Source: Halorussus sp. MSC15.2 (GTDB lineage: Archaea > Halobacteriota > Halobacteria > Halobacteriales > Haladaptataceae). From it: DNA of 64,000 nt. A program made the translations under genes and the position numbers. The notes beneath the pieces were generated by a model, which saw nothing but the letters and a program-made list of their open reading frames with translations, made no database searches and was not told the origin of the DNA. Numbering within the stretch: the first letter of the stretch is position 1; each line of letters starts with the position of its first letter. The DNA is taken from NCBI RefSeq assembly GCF_010747475.1, contig NZ_VSLZ01000003.1:620001-684000 (forward strand). The letters run 5' to 3'. This document shows, piece by piece, positions 1 to 6,962 of this stretch.

Positions 1-1032
1 GCGCGCTATCGCGGCGACGGGTTCGAGAACTGCGTCCGGAACAGCCTCCGGATTCTGAACAAATCGACCAAGGAGGTCGTCTGGGAGTACGCGTGGTACG
101 ACGCGGAACTCCACGAACACGAACTCCACGACGCCGACCACTACACCGTGGCCGCCTCCGGGGACGGCGGGAACGCGACCGACGCCCGCGAGGACCGCTG
201 GGTGATGGTGGACATGGGCAACGACCGCGTGTTCGCGGTGAATCGCCAGAAGGAGGTCGTTTGGGAGTGGAACGCCACCGACACCTACGACCGGCCCGCC
301 GGGATGGGACCGGAAGGCGACTGGACGCACGTCAACGACGTGGACCGACTCCGGCCGGGCGTGTTCCAGATAAGCCTGCGGAACTTCGACACCGTGGCCG
401 AACTCCACGTCGCCAACGGGTCGAACCCGAGCGAGCGGTCGGTGACGGTCCGACCCGTCGTCGGCCCGAACCAGTACGCGGGGAAGGGCGACATCATCTA
501 CGAGCAGCACAATCCCGACAGACTCGCGGACGGCCACCTGCTGGTCGCCGACAGCGAACACGACAGAGTCGTGGAACTGAATCGGTCGGGCGAGGTGGTC
601 TGGGAGTTCGGCGGGAGCGCCACCCTGAACTGGCCCCGCGACGCCGACAGACTCCCGAACGGGCACACGCTGGTCACCGACTCGTACAACGACCGGGTTG
701 CCGAGGTGAACGAGGACGGCGACGTCGTCTGGGCCGTCGAGACCGGGTATCTCCCCTACGAGGCCGACAGACTGCCCGGCGAGGGCAGCAGTGACCGCCC
801 GACAGCGACCGAGGGCGGACTCGCCGACGGCGGCCGGGAATCGGTCGTCGAGCGTTACCTCGGGTTCGCCGTCGCCATCTCGAAGTACGTCCTCCCGGCG
901 TGGCTCGGCAGGCAGGTGCTGTGGCTCGTGGTCGCGCTCCTCTCGCTGGTGGGCGTGGCGATAGAGACCGTGCGGTGGCGAGGGGTCGGTCTGTTCGACC
1001 GACAGACCGACGAGTTAGCTGACGAGCAGTGA
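1..1032 (+). CDS. Arylsulfotransferase (ASST)-like beta-propeller protein, 5' end outside window
   Basis: The reading frame is open from base 1 and ends at a TGA at 1030-1032, so only the last 343 residues are seen. It holds repeated propeller blades built on the pattern 'G-E-V-V-W-E' followed by 'D-A-D-R-L-P-N-G-H-T-L-V-T-D', which is typical of the ASST family in haloarchaea. A hydrophobic segment at about residues 304-323 of the visible part, followed by a short charged tail, suggests a C-terminal membrane anchor with the propeller outside. ASST enzymes move sulfate between phenols, but many haloarchaeal members are uncharacterised and the catalytic histidine cannot be assigned here. The family call is good and the activity is uncertain. 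Confidence 0.75.
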   Translation, partial: ARYRGDGFENCVRNSLRILNKSTKEVVWEYAWYDAELHEHELHDADHYTVAASGDGGNATDAREDRWVMVDMGNDRVFAVNRQKEVVWEWNATDTYDRPAGMGPEGDWTHVNDVDRLRPGVFQISLRNFDTVAELHVANGSNPSERSVTVRPVVGPNQYAGKGDIIYEQHNPDRLADGHLLVADSEHDRVVELNRSGEVVWEFGGSATLNWPRDADRLPNGHTLVTDSYNDRVAEVNEDGDVVWAVETGYLPYEADRLPGEGSSDRPTATEGGLADGGRESVVERYLGFAVAISKYVLPAWLGRQVLWLVVALLSLVGVAIETVRWRGVGLFDRQTDELADEQ

Positions 1033-1179
1033 CGGTCGAGCGCCGCTCTACCGACTCGCTTTCGTGACGAAGCTCGGCAGAAATCGAACGCCGAAGGAGT
1101 CGCACGTCCCGACTCCATCTCGCGAACAACACCGTCGATGTGACCGTCGTTCTCGGTCAGACTGTTCGGAATCTACCGA

Positions 1180-1701
1180 CTACAGCACGTTGCGCTGACA
1201 GGAGCCACAGAGGTTCTCCTCTTTCACGTCCACCTCGCGGACGGTCGGCGAGAAATTCATGACGCAGCGCTTGTTGTCGCAGTGTTCGAGACCGAGAGTG
1301 TGGCCGATTTCGTGGACGACCTCCTTGCGGACCCGGTCCTCGAAGATTTCGCCCGCGCTCCGGTTCGAGAACCCGCCGTCGCTGGAGGTCTGGAGTCGGT
1401 ACGTCGAGATGACGCTGCCGTTCCCGTCGAGGTAGGCGAGACCGAAGACGTAGTTCCGGCGGCGGTAGAAGAGGTCTTTGGGCGTGATGGCGATGTTCTT
1501 CTCCCCCGACCCGATGCGGCCCGCGAGTTCGATGAACTCCTCGGCGCGGTACTGGTCGCGCTTCTCGTCGTGTGCCCCGGTCGGAATCGGTTGGGCGTCG
1601 TGGATAGTAACTTCGCAGTCGTAGACCGAGCGCAGAGCGGTCGAGGCCTGACGTTTCACTTTCGCGGAGAGGTCCCCGACCGGGACGACGTCAACGAGCA
1701 T
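1180..1701 (-). CDS. amzA: Archaemetzincin family zinc metalloprotease
   Basis: A 173-residue protein starting MLVDVVPVGD. The open frame runs further upstream, but the ATG at 1699-1701 gives the normal family start and length. The signature HEIGHTLGLEHC, a cysteine four residues later (RCVM), and the C-terminal CGSC pair match the archaemetzincin pattern of a catalytic zinc site plus a second structural zinc site. Archaemetzincins are soluble, presumably intracellular aminopeptidase-like enzymes whose archaeal substrates are unknown. The gene is divergent from the UPF0146 gene with only 39 bases between the start codons, so the two probably share a short control region. Confidence 0.93.
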   Translation of the reverse strand: MLVDVVPVGDLSAKVKRQASTALRSVYDCEVTIHDAQPIPTGAHDEKRDQYRAEEFIELAGRIGSGEKNIAITPKDLFYRRRNYVFGLAYLDGNGSVISTYRLQTSSDGGFSNRSAGEIFEDRVRKEVVHEIGHTLGLEHCDNKRCVMNFSPTVREVDVKEENLCGSCQRNVL

Positions 1702-1740
1702 GGGAAACAATATGGGGGAGCGGCCCATAAACTTCCCGCC

Positions 1741-2130
1741 GTGCGTCCCCGAACCCGTCGTGCCATCGTGGAGCATCTGTCGGACTTCGAACGCCTCGTG
1801 GAGGTCGGCGTCGGCGAACGGACCGACGTGGCCGCCGCGCTGGCCGAGACCGGACGGACCGTCACCGCGACCGACGTTCACCCCCGCGAGGTCCCTGCGG
1901 CGGTCGAGTTCGCGATAGACGACGTCCTCGACCCGGACCCGGTGGTCTATCGCGACGCCGACGCCGTCTACGCGCTGAATCTCCCGCCGGAACTCCACCG
2001 GCCCGCCCTCGAGGCGGCGCGGCGACACGACGCCGCGTTCCTGTTCACGACGCTCGGGGGCGACCAACCGGCGGTTCCGGTCGAGCGCGAGACGGTTCCG
2101 GGCGAGACGATTTTCGTGGCGCGCCGGTAA
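1741..2130 (+). CDS. UPF0146 family protein
   Basis: Read from the GTG at 1741 this gives 129 residues beginning VRPRTRRAIV. The pattern 'VEVGVGERTDVAAAL', then 'VTATDVHP' and 'DAVYALNLPPEL', is that of the UPF0146 family, a small Rossmann-like archaeal family resembling a stripped-down methyltransferase core. No catalytic role is established. The frame stays open further upstream, where it lies opposite the archaemetzincin gene, but that part is antisense shadow. The GTG start leaves a compact divergent promoter region with archaemetzincin. Confidence 0.82.
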   Translation: MRPRTRRAIVEHLSDFERLVEVGVGERTDVAAALAETGRTVTATDVHPREVPAAVEFAIDDVLDPDPVVYRDADAVYALNLPPELHRPALEAARRHDAAFLFTTLGGDQPAVPVERETVPGETIFVARR

Positions 2131-2173
2131 GGACCGACTGTCGCGACGGTTACGGAGCGCTTACTGCCAAGAC

Positions 2174-2181
2174 GCTTAATG
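2174..2181 (+). promoter_or_regulatory. TATA box of the FNT transporter gene
   Basis: GCTTAATG ends 24 bases before the GTG start at 2205. This is the usual haloarchaeal spacing for a transcript with little or no leader, and it supports the GTG as the true start. Confidence 0.5.
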
Positions 2182-2204
2182 GGTCTCCGAACGACCGGTC
2201 GAGC

Positions 2205-2992
2205 GTGGCCGTCGCACCCGACCCGGCCGAAATCTTCCAGCGGGCGGTCGAGGAGGGCGAGCGTCGCCTCGACCAGTCGATGCTCGAACTGGTCTCGACC
2301 AGTTTCATCGCCGGGTTCACCGTCGTCTTCGGGATGCTCGCGCTGGGCATCGTCGAAGGGGCGTTCGAGCCGCGGTTCCCAGAACTCGCCAAGATAGCGG
2401 GCGCGCTGGCGTTCGGTCCCGCGCTCGTGTTCCTCGTGGTCGGGCGGACGGAACTGTTCAACGAGAACTTCTTCGACCCGGTGGCGAAGGCGGCCGACGA
2501 CGAGGACTCGTGGATGGTGGGGTCGCTCCTCAGGCTGTGGACGGTCACCTTCGCGCTCAACCTCGTCGGCGGCGGTCTCTTCGTGTGGCTGTTGTCCGTG
2601 GAGGGCACGCTGACGCCGGGGGCGGTCCACGTGTTGACGCGGACCGCCGAGGAAATCGTCCACCGGCGGGTCGCCGCCGAGTTCGTCAAGGCCATCACGG
2701 GCGGGGCGCTCGTGGCGCTGCTCTCGTTCATGCTGGAGGCCGTGGACGGCGTCGGGAGTCGCATCCCGCTCGCGTACGTCGTCGGCGTCCTGCTGACGCT
2801 CGGTCCCTTCGACCACGTCATCGTCACCGTTCTGCACGTTCTGTTCGGCATGTTCCTCGGTGCGAACATCGGACTCGGCGCGCTGGCCGAGACGACGCCG
2901 TCGTCACGGCCGGGAACCTCGTCGGCGGCCTCGGACTGGTCACGCTCAGCCACATCGCGCAGGTGAAGGGGGCCGAGGAGTCCAGCGGGTGA
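2205..2992 (+). pseudogene. Formate/nitrite transporter (FNT) family protein, one frameshift
   Basis: The first frame from the GTG at 2205 encodes about 229 residues of a six-helix FNT channel protein (VSTSFIAGFTVVFG, then LFNENFF, then VKAITGGALVAL). At about 2889-2897 the family sequence moves to the frame that ends at the TGA 2990-2992 and carries the conserved last helix (TAGNLVGGLGLVTL). One missing base near GAGACGACGCC explains the break: repaired, the junction reads GALAE-(D)-DAVVTAGN. Unrepaired, the last helix is replaced by a hydrophilic tail. FNT proteins move small monovalent anions such as formate, nitrite or hydrosulfide across the membrane; the substrate cannot be told here. 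Confidence 0.82.
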
Positions 2993-3095
2993 GTCGCCCG
3001 GCGAGTGAGTCGCTGGTCGGACTTCGACGGATATCTCGGGCCGAACTCGGAGTCGCGTCGCAAGACCCTTGAGCGCCGGTTCACTACCCCCGTTC

Positions 3096-3986
3096 ATGCA
3101 AGCAGACGCGGTCGTGCTGGACATCGACGGGGTAGTCGTGGACGTAGCCGACTCCTACCGACGCGCAATCGTGGAGTCCGTAGAGCGCGTCCACGGAGAC
3201 ACCATCGAGAAGGACGCTATCCAGTCGTTCAAGGACGCGGGCGGGTTCAACAACGACTGGGAGTTGACGTACGCCGCGGCGCTGTTCGTTCTCGCGCGCC
3301 GGGAGGGGCTTGAACTCGACGTGGAGACGTTCACGGACCGAATCGCGGCGCGGCGAGCGGCCAGCGACGCCGCCGGGGCGGCCGACGGTCTCGACGCTGC
3401 CGAGGCGGTGGTGGACGACGCGCTCGGCGAGGCGGCCCGCGAGCGCGCTCGTGCCGACTGGGACCCCGAGCGCCTCCGCGAAGTGTTCCAGCAACTCTAC
3501 CTCGGGTCGGAACTGTACGCCGATATCGAGGGCGCGGACCCCGACCTCGACGCACCCGGCTTCATCCACGACGAACCGGTCCTGCTCGAAGCCGCGACGC
3601 TCGACGCGCTCGCGGACTACCCCCTCGGCGTCGTCACCGGCCGCCCGGCAGACGAGGCCGACATCGCCCAGCGCCGGGCGGGTCTCGACGTACCCGAGGA
3701 CCGGCGGTTCACCATGGACGACTGGGAGGAAGGCAAGCCCCATCCGCACGCCCTCGTCACGCTCGCGGAGCGATTCGGTGCCCGTTCGGTCGTCTTCGTC
3801 GGCGACACGCTGGACGACGTGCGGACCGCGCGCAACGCCGCCGACGCGGACCCCGACCGCGACTACTCCGGCGTCGGCGTGCTGACCGGGGGCCTGACCG
3901 GTGAGGCGGGCCGCCGGAAGTACGAGGAGGCGAGCGCGGACGCGGTCATCGACTCCGTGAACGACTTGCCGGACCTGTTGGAGTAG
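3096..3986 (+). CDS. HAD-superfamily hydrolase (TIGR01548-like)
   Basis: A 296-residue protein starting [14 protein letters not shown]; the ATG at 3096 places HAD motif I (DIDGVVVD) at residues 8-15. Further motifs are VVTGRP (motif II), the lysine in EGKPHPHAL (motif III) and VGDTLDD (motif IV), so all catalytic residues of a phosphatase-type HAD enzyme are present. A long cap domain lies between motifs I and II. The resemblance is to the family catalogued as TIGR01548, whose substrate is not settled. Its last about 50 bases are duplicated downstream at 4410-4461 as part of an old tandem duplication. Confidence 0.88.
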   Translation: MQADAVVLDIDGVVVDVADSYRRAIVESVERVHGDTIEKDAIQSFKDAGGFNNDWELTYAAALFVLARREGLELDVETFTDRIAARRAASDAAGAADGLDAAEAVVDDALGEAARERARADWDPERLREVFQQLYLGSELYADIEGADPDLDAPGFIHDEPVLLEAATLDALADYPLGVVTGRPADEADIAQRRAGLDVPEDRRFTMDDWEEGKPHPHALVTLAERFGARSVVFVGDTLDDVRTARNAADADPDRDYSGVGVLTGGLTGEAGRRKYEEASADAVIDSVNDLPDLLE

Positions 3987-4021
3987 GGAAACTTTTGGAG
4001 GTCGGGTTCGGCGAATCAGAT

Positions 4022-4387
4022 ATGAATTGGTCCCAACTCGGGCACGCGTTCGTAGATGCGTACGGGGTCGCCGTCCTGCTCGGCGGTATCCTCTCACCGC
4101 CTGACCCGTTTACTCAGATACGCTACATCGCTATCACGTTCTCGGTTGCGCTCCCGGTCGTATACCGATACGACCCGCGGATACTCTGGCAGCGGTGGCA
4201 GCATCATCTCCTCTTTTTCGTCGGAATCGCCGCGCTCCAACTCGGTTGGCGCAACATAGCTGGCGGGGCACGCTGGCCACTCCTCCGTCTCGTCGTCCTC
4301 CTCGGCGGTTCGGGCGTAGTCGTGTGGCTCGCGTACTTCGGCGGAGTAGCTCGACTCCGTGGGAAGGCGAAGGTGAGCGAGTCGTGA
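4022..4387 (+). CDS. Small membrane protein, copy 1 of a tandem family
   Basis: A 121-residue protein starting MNWSQLGHAFVDAYG with about four hydrophobic segments. No known family is recognised. The motif PPDPFTQ after the first segment and a VVYRYD turn are shared with the next gene (4500-4874) and, in weaker form (APNPTQ ... YWYV), with the third gene. The ATG at 4022 is chosen because the matching ATG of copy 2 sits at the same place in the duplicated sequence. It starts 36 bases after the HAD gene stop and is probably cotranscribed with it. The stop TGA overlaps a relic GTG (4384) of a third-gene start. Confidence 0.75.
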   Translation: MNWSQLGHAFVDAYGVAVLLGGILSPPDPFTQIRYIAITFSVALPVVYRYDPRILWQRWQHHLLFFVGIAALQLGWRNIAGGARWPLLRLVVLLGGSGVVVWLAYFGGVARLRGKAKVSES

Positions 4388-4461
4388 GGCTTCGCACCGT
4401 CGAGCGTGCAGCGCGGACGCGGTCATCGACTCCGTGAACGACCTGCCGAACTTGTTGGAGT
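4384..4461 (+). other. Fossil junction: relic start of third gene joined to relic end of HAD gene
   Basis: Bases 4384-4413 match the first 30 bases of the gene at 4871 (GTG, then CGCACCGTCGAGCG). Bases 4410-4461 match the last 50 bases of the HAD gene (3933-3984), including its stop position. The two relics meet at the shared tetramer AGCG. Neither relic is a gene: the relic GTG opens only a 17-codon frame. Confidence 0.85.
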
Positions 4462-4499
4462 AAGGAGACTTTTTGGGGTTCGAGTTCGGCGAATCAGAC

Positions 4500-4874
4500 A
4501 TGGACTGGTCCCGACTCGGCGGCGCAGTGCCTGACGCCCTCGTGATTTCGTTCGGCTTCGGCGCGGTTCTCATCCCGCCGGACCCGTTCACGCAGTCGCT
4601 GTACTCCGTTCCGGCGTTTCTCGTCGCGCTCGCGGTCGTCTATCGCTACGGCCACCGGACGGTCGCGCCGTGGTGGCGTCGCTACCTCCTGTTCGTCGGC
4701 GTACTCGCCGCCGTCGGACTCGCGTGGCGAGCGACGGCGTTCGCGGTCGGTCTCCAATCCACCTCCGACGTCCGCTCCGCGTTAACGCTGGTGAGTGTCG
4801 TTTTCGCGGGGTGGGTGGCGTACTTCGGCGGACTCGAACGACTCCGCGGCGCTGGGGAGGCGAGCGATACGTGA
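4500..4874 (+). CDS. Small membrane protein, copy 2 of a tandem family
   Basis: A 124-residue protein starting MDWSRLGGAVPDAL with about four hydrophobic segments, the motif PPDPFTQ and the turn VVYRYGH. It is a paralogue of the gene at 4022-4387 and arose by the tandem duplication described above. The ATG at 4500 aligns with the copy 1 ATG. The 3' end overlaps the next gene by four bases (GTGA), which points to translational coupling. Function unknown; the duplication and coupling suggest that the three small membrane proteins act together. Confidence 0.75.
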   Translation: MDWSRLGGAVPDALVISFGFGAVLIPPDPFTQSLYSVPAFLVALAVVYRYGHRTVAPWWRRYLLFVGVLAAVGLAWRATAFAVGLQSTSDVRSALTLVSVVFAGWVAYFGGLERLRGAGEASDT

Positions 4875-5275
4875 CTCTCCGCACCGTCGAGCGCGCAGCG
4901 TGGACGCTCGGCATCGGCGGCTTTCTGAGTTATCTGCTCGGCGCGCTCCTCGCGCCGAATCCCACCCAGACGCTCCCCTTCGTCGTCGGTGCGTCGGTCG
5001 TCGGGTTCCCGATAGCCTACTGGTACGTCCGTGGGCAACTCCGCGACTTTCCGAGCGAGAGCGCCGGGCGACTGACCCTCTTCTTCCTCTCGATATTCGT
5101 CATCTCGTACCTCGGGTTCGAGGCCGTCGAGTTCGTGGCCGCGCCCGACTCCGCCGTCGAGACTGTGGGGGAGGCCGCCGCCCTGATGGTCGGTCTCTCC
5201 GTGGGACACCGGGCGGCGAATCGAGGCTACGACCGAGTCCGGGCGGCGTTTCGGTCCGATAGCCCGCGGCAGTGA
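4871..5275 (+). CDS. Small membrane protein, third member of the cluster
   Basis: A 134-residue protein starting VTLRTVERAAWTLG, with four hydrophobic segments. The turn LLAPNPTQ followed by YWYVRG mirrors PPDPFTQ ... YRYG of the two preceding genes, so all three probably belong to one family. The GTG start overlaps the previous stop codon (GTGA) and is also preserved as a relic at 4384, which supports it. No known family is recognised. The frame is open far upstream, but that part overlaps copy 2 in another frame. Confidence 0.72.
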   Translation: MTLRTVERAAWTLGIGGFLSYLLGALLAPNPTQTLPFVVGASVVGFPIAYWYVRGQLRDFPSESAGRLTLFFLSIFVISYLGFEAVEFVAAPDSAVETVGEAAALMVGLSVGHRAANRGYDRVRAAFRSDSPRQ

Positions 5276-5279
5276 GAAT

Positions 5280-5287
5280 CTTTAATC
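5280..5287 (+). promoter_or_regulatory. TATA box of npdG
   Basis: CTTTAATC ends 25 bases before the ATG at 5312, as expected for a leaderless haloarchaeal transcript. A five-base-pair inverted repeat (CCCCG, loop AACGT, CGGGG; 5296-5310) lies directly before the start codon. Confidence 0.6.
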
Positions 5288-5311
5288 CGGCCCCGCCCCG
5301 AACGTCGGGGT

Positions 5312-5980
5312 ATGCGAATCGCACTCCTCGGCGGAACCGGCGATATCGGACAGGCCCTCGCGCTCCGGTGGGCGCGAGACACCGACCACGAGATTCTCGT
5401 CGGGTCCCGCGACCCGGAGAAGGCCCGCGGCAAGGCCGACGAGTACGAGACCGAACTCGACAGTATCGGCGTCGAGCGCGACGTCAAGGGGTTCGCCAAC
5501 GAGATGGCGGCCGACCGCGCGGACGTGGTGGTGCTGGCGGTGCCCGCGTTCCACGTCCGGGACCTCGTGGAGTCGGTCGCCGACCGCATCGAGGACGCCG
5601 ACGTGCTTGTCTCTCCGGCGGTCGGGATGGACCGCGACGAGGAGGGGTTCCACTACAAGCCCCCGAAGGCGGGGAGCGTCACGGAACTGGTCGCCGACGC
5701 CGCGCCCGAGGGCGTCCCGGTGGTCGGGGCCTTCCACAACCTCTCGGCCGACAGACTCGCCAATCTGGACGTGGAACTCGACCTCGATACGCTCGTGGTC
5801 GGTGACGACGGCGACGCGGTGGAGACTGTGGTCGAGCTGGCCGACCAGATAGACGGTCTCCGCGCGCTGAAGGCGGGCGGCGTGGCCAACGCCGCGGAGG
5901 TCGAGAGCATGACGCCGCTGCTCATCAACCTCGCCGTGGAGAATCAGGGGATGCACGACGTCGGCGTGAAGTTCGAGTAG
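5312..5980 (+). CDS. npdG: NADPH-dependent F420 reductase
   Basis: A 222-residue protein with the N-terminal dinucleotide motif LLGGTGDIGQAL, a DVVVLAVPAFHV strand and the C-terminal family sequence LKAGGVANAAEVES ... LLINLAVENQG. This is the F420H2:NADP+ oxidoreductase family, which exchanges hydride between coenzyme F420 and NADP in the cytoplasm. Length and motifs are normal. It has its own TATA box and no obvious partner gene, since the preceding membrane-protein genes end 36 bases upstream. Confidence 0.93.
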   Translation: MRIALLGGTGDIGQALALRWARDTDHEILVGSRDPEKARGKADEYETELDSIGVERDVKGFANEMAADRADVVVLAVPAFHVRDLVESVADRIEDADVLVSPAVGMDRDEEGFHYKPPKAGSVTELVADAAPEGVPVVGAFHNLSADRLANLDVELDLDTLVVGDDGDAVETVVELADQIDGLRALKAGGVANAAEVESMTPLLINLAVENQGMHDVGVKFE

Positions 5981-6136
5981 CGCTCGGCGTCCGACCCGCT
6001 TCGCCTCGACATCTCTTTTCCGCAGTTCTCGTTCTCTCGTCCGGGGATAAGCCGAACCTACTCGGAGAGACAGGTCGCCCCACACGAGAAATCAGACCGT
6101 TCGATAGCTCTATAATCCGGCTGTTACACCAACACG

Positions 6137-6144
6137 GTTATATG
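6137..6144 (+). promoter_or_regulatory. TATA box of the zinc-finger gene at 6170
   Basis: GTTATATG ends 25 bases before the ATG at 6170, the spacing of a leaderless transcript. Confidence 0.55.
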
Positions 6145-6169
6145 GGTGGTGTGCATTAGCATACCATGT

Positions 6170-6346
6170 ATGGCGACCGCACCGACCGGCGACGACGACG
6201 TTTTCGACGAATTCCTGTCCGAGCGTGGCCACGAAACCGAGACCGTCGGCTGGCAGGAGGACTATAACAAGAAACAGTGCCCGGAGTGCGGCGGACTTCA
6301 CGATACGTCCGCGAGCGAGTGCTCGGTATGCGGTTGGCGACCGTAG
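6170..6346 (+). CDS. HVO_0416-like small zinc-finger protein
   Basis: A 58-residue protein starting MATAPTGDDDVFDEF. It contains QCPECGG and, 14 residues on, ECSVCGW, two CxxC pairs that form one zinc ribbon. The invariant-looking centre WQEDYNKKQCPECGGLHD matches, from memory, the haloarchaeal family named after HVO_0416. An alternative ATG at 6166 is out of frame. The role is unknown; such microproteins are common in haloarchaea and are thought to act in regulation. Confidence 0.85.
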   Translation: MATAPTGDDDVFDEFLSERGHETETVGWQEDYNKKQCPECGGLHDTSASECSVCGWRP

Positions 6347-6399
6347 CTTCGGCCGCCCCGTCTCGCTTCCGTCCTGCATCGGTCCCGAACTGTGCAACC

Positions 6400-6406
6400 T
6401 TTTTTT
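6400..6406 (+). terminator. Oligo-T terminator
   Basis: Seven consecutive T about 53 bases after the stop of the zinc-finger gene at 6346. Archaeal termination commonly uses oligo-T on the non-template strand without a hairpin. Confidence 0.4.
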
Positions 6407-6499
6407 CGACGCACGACGCGTCCGAGACGATTGTCCGCCCGTGGCGACTCGTGGCGCGACGACTGGACACCGACTCAGCCCCGTTCGCCACCGCAGTCC

Positions 6500-6541
6500 C
6501 GACGACTCGGAACACACCTCCGACGACTCGGAACACACCTC
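6500..6541 (+). repeat. 21-base perfect tandem repeat, two copies
   Basis: The unit CGACGACTCGGAACACACCT plus C occurs at 6500-6520 and again without a mismatch at 6521-6541, in non-coding sequence. The function is not evident. Confidence 0.85.
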
Positions 6542-6641
6542 GAAACATCGCGACAATATTATTGTTCCTCGCCGATACTCGTCTCCACGGCCTAATGGAC
6601 AGGTAATCGCGGAATACCGTCGCTCACGACAGTGTCGATAG

Positions 6642-6649
6642 AAATATAG
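6642..6649 (+). promoter_or_regulatory. TATA box of the zinc-finger gene at 6679
   Basis: AAATATAG, 29 bases before the ATG at 6679, within the AT-rich stretch 6642-6660. Confidence 0.5.
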
Positions 6650-6678
6650 TGTAAGATTTCCGTAGTGGCACAAGAGAA

Positions 6679-6840
6679 ATGCCTGAGTGTCAGAACTGCG
6701 GTTCGTTCGTGACGGACGCCTACGCGCGAGTGTTCACACCTCGCGAAGTAGACGACCCGCGAGTGTGCCCGGAATGCGAAGACAAGATTCGAGACGGGAG
6801 CGAAGTGCGCGAGGCGCGGTCGCCGCGGAACACCTCGTAG
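6679..6840 (+). CDS. Small zinc-finger protein (DUF7563-like)
   Basis: A 53-residue protein: MPECQNCGSFVT at the start and VCPECEDKIRDG in the middle give two CxxC pairs of a zinc ribbon, and it ends in EVREARSPRNTS. The sequence resembles, from memory, the conserved haloarchaeal family DUF7563. The ATG at 6679 follows a good TATA box. No operon partner; the helicase gene 122 bases downstream has its own promoter. Function unknown. Confidence 0.82.
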   Translation: MPECQNCGSFVTDAYARVFTPREVDDPRVCPECEDKIRDGSEVREARSPRNTS

Positions 6841-6928
6841 CGCCGTCGAAAGGCCGCTTTCTCCGTCAGTAACGAATCTGCGCGAAGTCGCGCGACCGCC
6901 GACGCTGACCACCAATCCGATTCACATC

Positions 6929-6936
6929 GTTTTATG
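6929..6936 (+). promoter_or_regulatory. TATA box of the helicase gene
   Basis: GTTTTATG ends 26 bases before the ATG at 6963; leaderless arrangement. Confidence 0.5.
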
Positions 6937-6962
6937 AGTGATGGGGCCATGTGATTGGTGTA

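Larger units (their letters stand above)
3933..4900 (+). repeat. Ancient tandem duplication of about 480 bases, two copies
   Basis: Copy 1 covers about 3933-4410 and copy 2 about 4410-4900. Each runs from the last bases of the HAD gene, through one small membrane-protein gene, to the first bases of the third gene. The boundary lies at the microhomology AGCG. The membrane-protein copies have diverged strongly at protein level, while the non-coding relic of the HAD end and the sequence up to the start codons stay close to identical. Confidence 0.85.
6347..6678. other. Gene-less stretch with T-run and 21-base tandem repeat
   Basis: No supported gene. A run of seven T at 6400-6406 is a plausible archaeal terminator for the zinc-finger gene. 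A perfect 21-base tandem repeat lies at 6500-6541, and an AT-rich promoter for the next microprotein lies at 6642-6649. Open frames here lack family resemblance. Confidence 0.6.

Noticed and set aside
2870-2910. Programmed -1 frameshift in the FNT gene
   Set aside because: No slippery heptamer or following stem is seen, and similar breaks occur in unrelated genes of the window, so a missing base is simpler.
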